From an uncultured Taibaiella sp. (GTDB lineage: Bacteria; Bacteroidota; Bacteroidia; Chitinophagales; Chitinophagaceae), in the NCBI GenBank assembly GCA_946886975.1, contig CAMPJV010000066.1:1-10592 (forward strand): a stretch of DNA of 10,592 nucleotides. The letters run 5' to 3'. Shown here one piece after another: positions 1 through 7,664 of this stretch. Within the stretch, counting starts at the first letter, position 1, and each line of letters starts with the position of its first letter. Both the position numbers and the translations under genes were made by a program. The notes beneath the pieces were generated by a model. It was not told the DNA's origin. It searched no databases and saw only the letters and a program-made list of their open reading frames with translations.

Positions 1-3000
1 GGATTATTGATAAAGTAAAAGCGCAATTGGCTGTTCTTCAGGATAAGCTTTTCAAATCCAAGCTCCTTGGCCATCCACCGGCAGCGGATGGTTGTGAATA
101 GTTCCTGCACCTGCTGAGGAATTGGACCAAACCGGTCTGTAAGCTCCTCTCCGTATATCGTCAGCTCATCTTCATTCTCTATATTATCCAGTTGGGTATA
201 TATGGAAAGCCGTTCTGTAATACTTTCGACATACGCGTCTGGTATGAGGATCTCAAGGTCTGTGTCGATGGTACAATCGCTCACAAAATCCCTTTTCCGC
301 TCATACTCTTCCTTAAAGACGTCCTTAAAGTCAGTTGTCTTAAGCTCCCGCATAGCCTCGTCCAGTATTTTCTGGTACATCTCAAACCCAATCTCCGCAA
401 TAAAACCGCTTTGCTCACCTCCGAGCAAATTACCTGCGCCCCTGATATCCAGGTCACGCATCGAGATCTGGAAGCCACTACCGAGTTCATTAAACTGCTC
501 CAGTGTCTGTAGCCTTTTCCTGCTGTCATTCGGAAGCGTGCTCATTGGAGGAGCTATGAGATAACAGAATGCCTTTTTGTTACTCCTTCCAACCCGGCCT
601 CTCAACTGGTGCAGGTCGCTCAATCCAAACTGATGCGCATTGTTTATGATGATGGTATTGGCATTGGGAATATCCACTCCGCTCTCTACGATGTTAGTGC
701 AACAAAGCACATCATACTTCTGCTCAATAAAGTTGAATAGTGCCTCCTCCAGCTTGTGCCCTTCCATCTGACCGTGCGCCATGCCTATCGACACATCAGG
801 ACAAAGAGTCCTCAACAGCGTCACCATCTCCGGCAGGCTCTGCACACGGTTGTGCACGAAATACACCTGCCCGTTTCGCTCGGTCTCATAGTAGATCGCA
901 TCCCGAATAGCATACTCATCAAAATGCAACACTTCAGTGTGAACAGGCTGGCGGTTAGGTGGCGGAGTATTCATGATACTCAGGTCCCGGGCGCTCATCA
1001 GCGAGAACTGGAGGGTTCTTGGTATTGGCGTTGCCGTAAGCGTCAACGTGTCTACATTAGCCTTAAGCTGCCTTATCTTTTCTTTGGAAGACACCCCGAA
1101 TTTCTGTTCCTCATCAATTATCAGCAGCCCGATATCTTTAAACTTTACATCCTTTCCCAGCAACGCATGAGTGCCAATAAGGATATCGATCTTTCCCTCC
1201 TCCAGTCTCTTCAGGGTCTCCTTTTTCTCCTTTGCAGATTTAAACCTGTTCACATAATCCACCGTACAAGGAAAGTCCTTTAACCTTTCAGAAAAGGTCT
1301 GGAAGTGCTGGAAGGCAAGAATAGTCGTAGGTACCAGTACTGCGACTTGCTTACTATCTCCCACTGCTTTAAAAGCAGCTCGGATCGCTATTTCCGTCTT
1401 ACCAAACCCGACGTCGCCACACACTAGCCTATCCATTGGGGACGGTGACTCCATATCCCTCTTCACGTCAGCGGCAGATTTGCTCTGGTCAGGAGTATCC
1501 TCATAGAAGAAGGAAGCCTCAAGCTCGGTCTGCAGGTAACTGTCCGGAGAAAATGCAAAGCCTTGCGACGCTTTACGTTTGGCATATAGCTTTATCAGGT
1601 CTGCCGCAATATCCTTTACCTGTTTCTTAGTCTTGTTCTTGAGTTTCTCCCATGCATCACTGCCCAGCTTATTCACCTTAGGCGGTGAGCCCTCCTTGCC
1701 TGTGTACTTGCTTATCTTATGGAGGGAGTTGATGTTTACATAGAGCACATCATTATCCTTGTAGATAATCCTGATGGCCTCCTGCATATTCCCATTCACT
1801 TCTATCTTCTGCAGTCCGCTATACACACCTACACCGTGGTCTATATGCGTTACATAGTCGCCCGGCTGCAGCTCTCTGAGTGCGCGCAGCGTTATGGCCT
1901 TGCCCCTTGAATAAGCCTGCTTAACCTTGTATTTATGATACCGCTGAAATATCTCATGGTCAGTATAGCAGACAATATTCTTCTCATGATCAATGAAGCC
2001 CTTACTGATAGAAGTAGGTATAGGTACAAAGTTGATCTCTGCCTTCAGGTCTTCAAATATGCTTCTTAGCCGCTCAAGCTGCTTTGGGTTCTCTGCAAAT
2101 ATGTAGGGCGTACATTGTTTCCCGCACCTCTTCTGGAGATCTGCAATAAGCATGTTGAACTGCCTGTTGAATACCGGCTGCTCTTCGGTCGCAAACTGTA
2201 TAGTAGTCGTAATCTCTTCTCCGGTGATCTTCTCAAGTGAATGATTATACCACTCTATCAGGTGCCGCTGTTTCAGTTGCCTTAGCCAGTTCTCAGTACT
2301 CTCAAAATCCGCTCTTGTCAGCTCCTTCAGCCACTCTTCCTCATGGTCCACAGCTACTGTCCCAACTTCTATCTTCTCTGGCAAAGCCTCCTCCAGCTTT
2401 CCCAGTCTCCCAAGCGTGAAGTCAAAGTCCTTAGCCCAGATAATGGTATTCACCGGCAAGTAATCCAGTAGCGATATCTTCTCCTTCGTATCAAAACTCG
2501 TCTCGATGTTCGGCAGGATGGAAACCGACATCAGCTTCCTCTCAGATAGCTGCGTCTCAGGGTTAAATAGCCTGATGCTATCCACCTCATCTCCAAAAAG
2601 CTCAATCCGGTAAGGGTGTTCATTTCCGAAAGAATATATATCCAGTATACCACCCCTCATTGCAAATTGCCCAGGTTCATATACGAAGTCTTCCCTCTTA
2701 AACCCTAAGGACACAAACTGCTCCATCAGCTTCTCAACATTCAGTGTCTCACTCACCTTTATGCTGATCATATTGCCCGAAAGCGTCTTCGGATTAACCA
2801 CTCGCTCAAACAATGCTTCCGGATAAGTGACCAGCACCTTCTTATTCACCCGCTCGCTGCTGAATTTGGTCAGAGCCTCTGTGCGAAGCATTACGTGGCT
2901 GCTGTTCAGCTCATTAAAGGCTCCTGTCTTTTTAAAGGAATCGGGGAAGAAGCATATATCAAGTGCATTCGTGAGGTGCTCTATGTCGTTATGAAAGTAC

Positions 3001-3203
3001 GCAGCCTCTTCCCTGTCATTCAGAATGAATACATGATTTGCCTCTGAAAGCTGCCAGATTGCGGTAGCTACAAAGTTCACGGAGGAGCCCCGCAGGTTGT
3101 CCAGGTAAATGCGCACCTTATGATCAGGCAATGAGATCCCGGCCGCTATTTGTTTTAGCCGGATATCATTCTTGTACAATTCTTGCAACACCTGCAGATT
3201 CAC
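1..3203 (-). CDS. mfd: Transcription-repair coupling factor Mfd (C-terminus cut off by window edge)
   Basis: Mfd is an ATP-driven DNA translocase that pushes or removes RNA polymerase stalled at lesions and recruits UvrA for nucleotide excision repair. I translated the frame from the GTG at 3203 to the window edge (about 1067 codons) and found no stop or frameshift. Visible in order: the UvrB-like N-terminal module with the conserved RGGILDIYSFGNE segment at about residues 180-195; a CarD-like RNA polymerase-interacting domain at about 445-510 (GDYVTHIDHGVGVYSG); the translocase with Walker A GDVGFGKT at 596-603 (1395-1418) and DEEQ box at 697-700 (1104-1115); the motifs TATPIPRT and QLRGRVGR; and the start of the C-terminal domain (LTDRFGPIPQQVQELF) near the edge. 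Family length is about 1120-1150 residues, so roughly the last 50-60 are missing. An in-frame TAA at 3216-3218 lies just upstream, so GTG at 3203 is the best start; no Shine-Dalgarno is visible. Identification is secure; the start is likely but not proven. Confidence 0.97.
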   Translation of the reverse strand, partial: MNLQVLQELYKNDIRLKQIAAGISLPDHKVRIYLDNLRGSSVNFVATAIWQLSEANHVFILNDREEAAYFHNDIEHLTNALDICFFPDSFKKTGAFNELNSSHVMLRTEALTKFSSERVNKKVLVTYPEALFERVVNPKTLSGNMISIKVSETLNVEKLMEQFVSLGFKREDFVYEPGQFAMRGGILDIYSFGNEHPYRIELFGDEVDSIRLFNPETQLSERKLMSVSILPNIETSFDTKEKISLLDYLPVNTIIWAKDFDFTLGRLGKLEEALPEKIEVGTVAVDHEEEWLKELTRADFESTENWLRQLKQRHLIEWYNHSLEKITGEEITTTIQFATEEQPVFNRQFNMLIADLQKRCGKQCTPYIFAENPKQLERLRSIFEDLKAEINFVPIPTSISKGFIDHEKNIVCYTDHEIFQRYHKYKVKQAYSRGKAITLRALRELQPGDYVTHIDHGVGVYSGLQKIEVNGNMQEAIRIIYKDNDVLYVNINSLHKISKYTGKEGSPPKVNKLGSDAWEKLKNKTKKQVKDIAADLIKLYAKRKASQGFAFSPDSYLQTELEASFFYEDTPDQSKSAADVKRDMESPSPMDRLVCGDVGFGKTEIAIRAAFKAVGDSKQVAVLVPTTILAFQHFQTFSERLKDFPCTVDYVNRFKSAKEKKETLKRLEEGKIDILIGTHALLGKDVKFKDIGLLIIDEEQKFGVSSKEKIRQLKANVDTLTLTATPIPRTLQFSLMSARDLSIMNTPPPNRQPVHTEVLHFDEYAIRDAIYYETERNGQVYFVHNRVQSLPEMVTLLRTLCPDVSIGMAHGQMEGHKLEEALFNFIEQKYDVLCCTNIVESGVDIPNANTIIINNAHQFGLSDLHQLRGRVGRSNKKAFCYLIAPPMSTLPNDSRKRLQTLEQFNELGSGFQISMRDLDIRGAGNLLGGEQSGFIAEIGFEMYQKILDEAMRELKTTDFKDVFKEEYERKRDFVSDCTIDTDLEILIPDAYVESITERLSIYTQLDNIENEDELTIYGEELTDRFGPIPQQVQELFTTIRCRWMAKELGFEKLILKNSQLRFYFINN

Positions 3204-3210
3204 GCGGGTG

Positions 3211-3218
3211 CAAATTTA
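3211..3218 (-). promoter_or_regulatory. Possible Bacteroidota -7 promoter element for mfd
   Basis: The minus strand reads TAAATTTG here, a full match to the Bacteroidota primary sigma -7 consensus TAnnTTTG. It ends 7 nt before the proposed GTG start of mfd. The expected TTTG-type -33 element is not present at 18-21 nt spacing (only CCTG at 18 nt), so the match may be chance. If it is used, transcription would begin at or very near the start codon. Confidence 0.3.
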
Positions 3219-3330
3219 CCCTAAAGCTTTATAAAACAGGTCAGCTTCTTTCTTTGTCTCTTTTCTTGATGATTTAAAAAGCATTGTATGCGATAAGCAG
3301 AGCATAAGATATTAATATCAAAACCCATGG

Positions 3331-3363
3331 GTATGCCTTCTCTATGCTTTTACTATGCTTTGA
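3331..3363 (+). repeat. Three imperfect 11-bp tandem repeats (CTATGCTTTNA)
   Basis: The copies are GTATGCCTTCT (3331-3341), CTATGCTTTTA (3342-3352) and CTATGCTTTGA (3353-3363). The last two differ at one base and the first is more diverged. AGCATAAGA at 3301-3309 is roughly the same motif on the opposite strand. The 11-bp spacing is close to one helical turn, which would suit a protein binding one face of the DNA, but no known operator was recognised. Confidence 0.55.
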
Positions 3364-3499
3364 CCCTGCCTGTCCACTGGCATTGCTCCGCCTTTACTCG
3401 GGTGCTGCCCAAGCTCTGGAGAGCCTCTTCAACGAGTATCAATAGAGCATGAAAGGATACTTCCATAACATGCGTATATTTATAAATCAAATAATCTGC

Positions 3500-3754
3500 A
3501 TGAAAAGATTAGCCTTAGTATGTTGTTCCCTTCTCCTCTTCTCCTGCGAAAACACCTGGGATAGTGAAGCGAGAGATCTCTTTCACCAGGGTTGCATGGA
3601 AAGCTCCCGAGAATCCGGCATGGAAGAGGCTGCAGCCAAATCTATGTGCGACTGCCGGCTGGAAAAGGCAATGAAGAAATACCCCAGCTTCAGCGATGCT
3701 ATGGCAAACGTAGATAAGCTCATGGAAGATGAGGAAATAAAGGCTTGTAAATAA
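3500..3754 (+). CDS. Small putative lipoprotein with conserved-looking cysteines, unknown function
   Basis: The 84-residue product starts with a short basic n-region (MKR), a hydrophobic core and a lipobox-like LLFSC, predicting lipidation of the Cys at residue 16 and anchoring in a membrane facing the periplasm or surface. The mature part is about 69 residues, charged and probably helical. It has the layout GCMES, then MCDC about 18 residues on, then a Cys next to the C-terminal Lys, and the motif KKYPSFSDAM. From memory, small Bacteroidota lipoproteins with a C-x(n)-CxC core and a KKYP motif are common but uncharacterised. An upstream in-frame ATG at 3449 would add 17 residues before the basic n-region; I prefer the ATG at 3500 because it gives a proper signal peptide. 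The gene stands alone and converges on the dehydrogenase gene, with stop codons 2 bp apart. Confidence 0.75.
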   Translation: MKRLALVCCSLLLFSCENTWDSEARDLFHQGCMESSRESGMEEAAAKSMCDCRLEKAMKKYPSFSDAMANVDKLMEDEEIKACK

Positions 3755-3756
3755 AC

Positions 3757-4923
3757 CTACTGTACGAATTTACTGTCGTTGGCAGCCGTCCTTCTCAGGA
3801 GCACGCTCGCCCTGTAACGGTCTTCATGATAATCTTCATAAAGGTCGTCCAGAATGGATAGCACTTTTCCGGCACCCAATTCATCGCACCACTGCAGCAA
3901 TCCCTTCGGATAGTTTACCCCCCTGGTCATAGCAAGGTCCAGGTCGCTGGCCGACGCGATATTAAGATGAAGCGCTTCTGCAGCCTCGTTGATAAGCATA
4001 ACAACTACCCGCTCAAAAATCTTCTGACCCAGCTCACGATCCTTCTTTACCTCAGGCATTGCAGCACCCTCGGCGTAGTTATAAAATCCCCTGCCCGTCT
4101 TCCTGCCAAGCCACCCTGCCTCCAGTAGCCTCTTCTGGGAGAAAGAAGGCTTATACCTCGGATCATAAAAGAAGGACTGGAACACGGTCTCCGTCACCAC
4201 ATAGTTCACGTCGTGCCCTATATAGTCCATCAGTGTAAAAGGCCCCATTCTGAACTTACCTATCTCCGTCAGTGCCCAGTCTATCGTGGCCATATCTGCT
4301 ATCCCTTCTTCATATATCCTCAGCGCCTCACCGTAAAAGGGACGCGCCAGCCTGTTTACTATGAACCCGGGTGTATCCTTGGCCAGCACCGCTACCTTTC
4401 CCCATTGCCCCATCAGTTTGGTGCACGTATCCACCACATCTGCGCCAGTCTGTATCGCAGGTATCACCTCCACCAGCGCCATCAGCGGTGCAGGATTAAA
4501 GAAGTGCAGTCCCAGCACCCTTTCAGGCACTGTACAGGCCGCAGCTATCGATGTTACAGATAAAGACGAAGTATTAGTTGCTATCACGCATTCTTGTCCC
4601 ACCACAGCCTCCAACTTTCCGAATACATCCTTCTTCACGCCCAGGTTCTCTACTATGGCCTCTATAACCAGGCTGCAGCCCGTAAACGAGTCAAGGTCTT
4701 TTGAAAACATAAACCTTCCCATCACATCTTCAGCGGAGCTTACCTTCCCCTTCTCCTGTAGTTTCATCAAAGTTGCTTTCAGGCTGCTTCTCGCCTTCTC
4801 AAGTGCCGCTTCATTAGTATCATAGAGAATAACTTTATGACCAGCCATTGCCGCCACCTGCGCTATTCCTGAGCCCATCGCCCCGCTGCCCACTATACCA
4901 ACTTCTGAAGAGTGATCTACCAT
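3757..4923 (-). CDS. 3-hydroxyacyl-CoA dehydrogenase (3-hydroxybutyryl-CoA dehydrogenase/PaaH type)
   Basis: This cytoplasmic enzyme oxidises (S)-3-hydroxyacyl-CoA to 3-oxoacyl-CoA with NAD+. Using the ATG at 4923 the protein has 388 residues. The Rossmann motif GSGAMG is at 12-17 and the Asp ending ILYD at 35 fits NAD rather than NADP. Catalytic positions align by spacing with the human HADH quartet as I remember it: Ser119 (NTSS), His140 (GLHFFNPAP), Glu152 (VEVIPA) and Asn190 (GFIVN). The first C-terminal 3HCDH domain covers about 186-283 (GWLGRKTGRGFYNY at its end), and a second, shorter one about 298-380 (MTRGVNYPKG). There is no fused enoyl-CoA hydratase domain, so this is a stand-alone dehydrogenase. 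A TTG at 4938 would add five residues, but the ATG lies closer to the conserved fold. It follows the hydrolase gene by about 50 bp on the same strand. The exact substrate cannot be read from sequence; beta-oxidation, phenylacetate degradation and hydroxybutyrate metabolism are all possible. Confidence 0.92.
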   Translation of the reverse strand: MVDHSSEVGIVGSGAMGSGIAQVAAMAGHKVILYDTNEAALEKARSSLKATLMKLQEKGKVSSAEDVMGRFMFSKDLDSFTGCSLVIEAIVENLGVKKDVFGKLEAVVGQECVIATNTSSLSVTSIAAACTVPERVLGLHFFNPAPLMALVEVIPAIQTGADVVDTCTKLMGQWGKVAVLAKDTPGFIVNRLARPFYGEALRIYEEGIADMATIDWALTEIGKFRMGPFTLMDYIGHDVNYVVTETVFQSFFYDPRYKPSFSQKRLLEAGWLGRKTGRGFYNYAEGAAMPEVKKDRELGQKIFERVVVMLINEAAEALHLNIASASDLDLAMTRGVNYPKGLLQWCDELGAGKVLSILDDLYEDYHEDRYRASVLLRRTAANDSKFVQ

Positions 4924-4974
4924 CTGAGTGAAAATCAATTTGCCAATTAATGTTGCTATTTACAAGGTGCGCTT

Positions 4975-5991
4975 CTATGCCTGCGCGGACTTCTTTAGTT
5001 TCAAAATACTCCAGTCGGTATCTTCCTTCACAATAGTATTTGTCAGGTGCCCGAGCCCATCAATCTCCATTTCCACCACATCTCCCGGTTGCAGCCATTG
5101 TGGCTTATAGTTAGGGTCATTCAGAAGGCCGGTGCCATTCAGCTCCAGGAAACATCCTGTGCCTACCGTTCCGCTGCCAATCACGTCTCCCGGCAGGATG
5201 TCCACACCATACGAGCAACGCTCAAGGATCTCTGCAAAAGTCCAATCCATGTCGGCCATATTGCCCTGGCTTACCTCCACACCGTTCACCAGGCATTTCA
5301 TCTTCAGGTTGTAGTTGTTGCCAGTATGTCCCGCTTTAGCCGGAACCCTGTATTGTTCCAGTTCATCAGGCGTCACAAGCATCGGCCCTATCACCGTGCT
5401 AAAGTCCTTTCCCTTTGCCGGGCCCAGGTTCAGCATCATTTCCTCCATTTGAAGCGTACGCGCGCTCAAGTCATTCATAATCATATAACCCCCTATGTAC
5501 TGGTCGGCCTCTTCTGCGCGTATGTTCCGGCCTTTTCTGCATACTACTATTGACGCTTCCAGTTCAAAATCCAGCTTCTGGAAATGGTCCGGCATGCACC
5601 TTATTTCGCCTGGCCCTTGTACCGCATTATGATTCGTAAAGTAAAAGATCGGATACTGATCAAACTCCTGTATCATATCTACCTTCCTGTTCCTGCGTGC
5701 TGCTGCCACATGCTGCCTAAAAGCGTACCCGTCTCTGCATGACGTAGGATGAGGTACCGGTGCAAGTAAAGTGGCTGTGCTAAGTGTAGCATACGGAACA
5801 ATAGTGTTCTTGCCTGATTTGATATCCTCTTCAGTTCGCCTGGCAAGATCTATATGTGCATCCCAATTATTGAGAAGGTCACCCATCATACCTGGCAGCT
5901 CCGGGTTGGCTGTGTTCGTATCATAGAGGTTGTCATTTATGCAGAAGGCAAGCTGTTCTCTCCCGTTATTCGAATAGGTAACAAGTTTCAT
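4975..5991 (-). CDS. Fumarylacetoacetate hydrolase-family protein, probable fumarylacetoacetase
   Basis: The 338-residue product belongs to the metal-dependent FAH superfamily, which cleaves C-C bonds in 2,4-dioxo acids or isomerises related compounds. Visible signatures: RDGYAFRQH at 86-94, where Asp87 and His94 have the same 7-residue spacing as the metal-binding Asp126 and catalytic His133 of mouse FAH (from memory); DFELE at 141-145, giving the E-x-E metal pair; NDLSAR at 173-178 with metal ligand Asp174; then GPAKGKDFSTVIGP and GDVIGSGTVGTG in the C-terminal half. The RQH motif favours true fumarylacetoacetase, the last step of tyrosine degradation yielding fumarate and acetoacetate, over the isomerase/decarboxylase branch. 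At 338 residues it is shorter than the roughly 420-residue eukaryotic enzyme, as is usual for bacterial members. ATG at 5991 is the natural start. It probably forms an operon with the dehydrogenase gene downstream. Superfamily is secure; substrate is inferred. Confidence 0.88.
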   Translation of the reverse strand: MKLVTYSNNGREQLAFCINDNLYDTNTANPELPGMMGDLLNNWDAHIDLARRTEEDIKSGKNTIVPYATLSTATLLAPVPHPTSCRDGYAFRQHVAAARRNRKVDMIQEFDQYPIFYFTNHNAVQGPGEIRCMPDHFQKLDFELEASIVVCRKGRNIRAEEADQYIGGYMIMNDLSARTLQMEEMMLNLGPAKGKDFSTVIGPMLVTPDELEQYRVPAKAGHTGNNYNLKMKCLVNGVEVSQGNMADMDWTFAEILERCSYGVDILPGDVIGSGTVGTGCFLELNGTGLLNDPNYKPQWLQPGDVVEMEIDGLGHLTNTIVKEDTDWSILKLKKSAQA

Positions 5992-6044
5992 CTTATGATA
6001 TTTAAGGGCCTAAAATTAACGGTTATGGTCTAACGCATGCATTA

Positions 6045-6064
6045 TTCCTTCCGGATAGAAGGAA
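6045..6064 (+). repeat. 7-bp inverted repeat upstream of the carbonic anhydrase gene
   Basis: TTCCTTC (6045-6051) and GAAGGAA (6058-6064) are perfect inverted copies around a 6-base centre CGGATA. The repeat lies in the divergent spacer between the hydrolase gene and the carbonic anhydrase gene, 38 bp before the latter's proposed start. It could be an operator or a weak 5' leader hairpin; there is no T-run after it, so it is not a terminator. Confidence 0.4.
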
Positions 6065-6102
6065 AACAGACTAATTTTACCCCCTCAAGCCTAAACAGCA
6101 AT

Positions 6103-6765
6103 ATGCTTTCATACGAACAGATATTTGAGAACAACAGAAAGTGGGTAGCAGAAAAGACAGCAACTGATGCAGACTTCTTTGAAAAGCTCTCCAGCGATCA
6201 AACACCTGAATATCTATACATTGGTTGTTCCGATAGCAGGGTCCCCGCCAATGATATTACAGGACTGGAGCCAGGGGAACTTTTTGTCCATAGGAACATC
6301 GCTAATATGGTCATCAGTGCAGATCTCAATGTTATGTCTGTTATCAACTATGCCGTAAGGCATTTACAGGTAAAGCAGATAGTTGTCTGTGGTCACTATA
6401 ACTGCGGGGGAGTAAAAGCCGCCATGACCCCGATGGACATGGGCCTGCTGAATCCCTGGCTTCGAAGCATCAGAGATGTCTACAGAATCCATCATGACGA
6501 ACTTATAGCCATAAACGATGAAAAGCAGCGTTATGACAGGCTGGTTGAGCTGAATGTGCTGGAACAATGTACTAATGTAATTAAGACGGCAGCGGTACAG
6601 AAGTCATATGTGAAGAACGGGTTCCCGATCGTGCACGGATGGGTCTTTGACATGAGGACTGGTCTCCTCAAAGACCTCGACATCAACTTCCAGAAGATCC
6701 TCACGGACATTCAGGAAATCTATGATCTTACAAAGCTTCCTCCGTTTAGTGAGGATGAGGATTAA
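6103..6765 (+). CDS. can: Beta-class carbonic anhydrase
   Basis: The enzyme interconverts CO2 and bicarbonate in the cytoplasm, supplying bicarbonate to carboxylases such as acetyl-CoA carboxylase. With the start at ATG 6103 the protein has 220 residues, the usual size for the bacterial Can/CynT family. Zinc ligands are Cys42 and Asp44 (GCSDSR), His98 and Cys101 (CGHYNCGG); these numbers coincide with those I recall for E. coli Can, which supports the start. Arg64 (VHRNIANM) is also present; in the Haemophilus enzyme the matching Arg is part of the non-catalytic bicarbonate site, but residue 39 here is Tyr where that enzyme has Trp, so allosteric inhibition is uncertain. An in-frame ATG at 6037 would add 22 residues without family support. 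The lipid acyltransferase gene starts 20 bp after the stop, so co-transcription is likely. Confidence 0.95.
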   Translation: MLSYEQIFENNRKWVAEKTATDADFFEKLSSDQTPEYLYIGCSDSRVPANDITGLEPGELFVHRNIANMVISADLNVMSVINYAVRHLQVKQIVVCGHYNCGGVKAAMTPMDMGLLNPWLRSIRDVYRIHHDELIAINDEKQRYDRLVELNVLEQCTNVIKTAAVQKSYVKNGFPIVHGWVFDMRTGLLKDLDINFQKILTDIQEIYDLTKLPPFSEDED

Positions 6766-6785
6766 TAAGGCAAACTCACTGCGGG

Positions 6786-7664
6786 ATGTATTACCTCCTT
6801 TTGATCTTCCTTTACCCCTTAGCATTACTTCCCCTTCCTGTTCTGTACTTTATTTCCGACGGCGGGTATTTTATTGTTTATCATGTCCTCGGGTATCGTA
6901 AGGATATAGTCCTTGACAACCTCCGTAATGCATTCCCGGCCAAATCCGATGACGAGCTCTATCAAATAAGGAAGAGGTTTTACAAGAGCTTCTGCGATCA
7001 GTGGATAGAAACAATCAAGCTTCTTTCGATCTCTAAAGAGGAACTGAACCGACGGTTTAGCGGCAACTGGGAAGTATTTCGGCAGTTAGGAGCAGAAGGA
7101 AAGAATACCTACGCCATTCTTGGTCACAACTTTAACTGGGAGTGGGCAAACGTTGCTTGCCAATACAATACGCCACAGCAATACGCATGCATCTATCTCC
7201 CGGTCGAAAGTTCCGCCTTTAACAGGATGATGCTGCGGGTGCGATCAGGCTCCGGCGCGTGGATGGTATCCATGAAAGCGTTGAAAAGCGGTCTTTCCCG
7301 GTTAAAAGACGTACAGCATATACTTGCCCTCGCTGCAGACCAAAACCCTTCAGCACCCGAAGTTGCCGAGTGGATCAGTTTCATGAACAGGGAGGCGCCC
7401 TTCTTTCGCGGTCCTGAACAAATGGCAAGGCGGGCAAAAGCTGCGGTGGTATTTGCAGGCATCAGGAAAATAAAGAGGGGCTATTACAAGATCAATCTTC
7501 TTCGCTACTGCGATGATGCCTCCCTAACAACTGCAGGTGATATTCTAAAGGCCTACGTTTCCTTTGTGGAATCACAAATAAGAGCTCAACCTGAGAACTG
7601 GCTATGGACTCATAAAAGATGGAAACATTCTAAGCCGGTAGCGGTAAGCGAAAAGGCTGGCTAA
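6786..7664 (+). CDS. Lipid A biosynthesis acyltransferase, LpxL/HtrB family
   Basis: Members of this family add secondary acyl chains from acyl-ACP to lipid A precursors at the inner face of the cytoplasmic membrane; some Bacteroidota relatives acylate other lipids. The 292-residue protein begins with a hydrophobic anchor (about residues 2-24, rich in Leu and Pro), then the family segment GYRKDIVLDNLRNAFP (36-51) and KRFYKSFCDQWIE. The HX4E catalytic motif is His114 and Glu119 within GHNFNWEW. Further landmarks are PVESSAFNRMM, LAADQNPS and, near the end, ENWLWTHKRWK, which is typical of the family. Length is normal. The ATG at 6786 directly precedes the membrane anchor. The gene lies 20 bp after the carbonic anhydrase gene and ends inside a terminator hairpin. 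Which lipid and which acyl chain it handles cannot be told from sequence. Confidence 0.93.
   Translation: MYYLLLIFLYPLALLPLPVLYFISDGGYFIVYHVLGYRKDIVLDNLRNAFPAKSDDELYQIRKRFYKSFCDQWIETIKLLSISKEELNRRFSGNWEVFRQLGAEGKNTYAILGHNFNWEWANVACQYNTPQQYACIYLPVESSAFNRMMLRVRSGSGAWMVSMKALKSGLSRLKDVQHILALAADQNPSAPEVAEWISFMNREAPFFRGPEQMARRAKAAVVFAGIRKIKRGYYKINLLRYCDDASLTTAGDILKAYVSFVESQIRAQPENWLWTHKRWKHSKPVAVSEKAG

Larger units (their letters stand above)
3204..3499. other. Gene-free divergent spacer between mfd and the small lipoprotein gene
   Basis: No credible coding frame or structured RNA was recognised in this stretch. It carries two perfect palindromes, GATATTAATATC at 3308-3319 and ACCCATGGGT at 3323-3332, followed by three short direct repeats with an 11-bp period (3331-3363). 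The part from about 3364 to 3440 is richer in G+C than the AT-rich flanks. Promoters for both divergent genes should lie here, but only a weak candidate for mfd is visible. Confidence 0.6.

Noticed and set aside
756..1283. Open frames on the plus strand opposite mfd, such as one of 175 codons
   Set aside because: The minus-strand frame encodes an unmistakable Mfd across the same bases; the plus-strand product has no recognisable composition or motif.
1..3203. Possible frameshift or pseudogene in mfd
   Set aside because: Reading the frame triplet by triplet showed no stop, and all domains appear in order; the gene is simply cut by the window edge.
4213..4825. Plus-strand open frames opposite the hydroxyacyl-CoA dehydrogenase
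   Set aside because: The minus strand carries the complete catalytic motifs of the dehydrogenase; these frames are shadows.
4924..4938. TTG at 4938 as the start of the dehydrogenase
   Set aside because: It adds only five residues ahead of an ATG that sits at the usual distance from the Rossmann motif.
6011..6079. TAATTTTA motifs on both strands as -7 elements of the divergent hydrolase and carbonic anhydrase promoters
   Set aside because: Both lack the final G of TAnnTTTG and have no TTTG element at the right distance; AT-rich spacers give such matches by chance.
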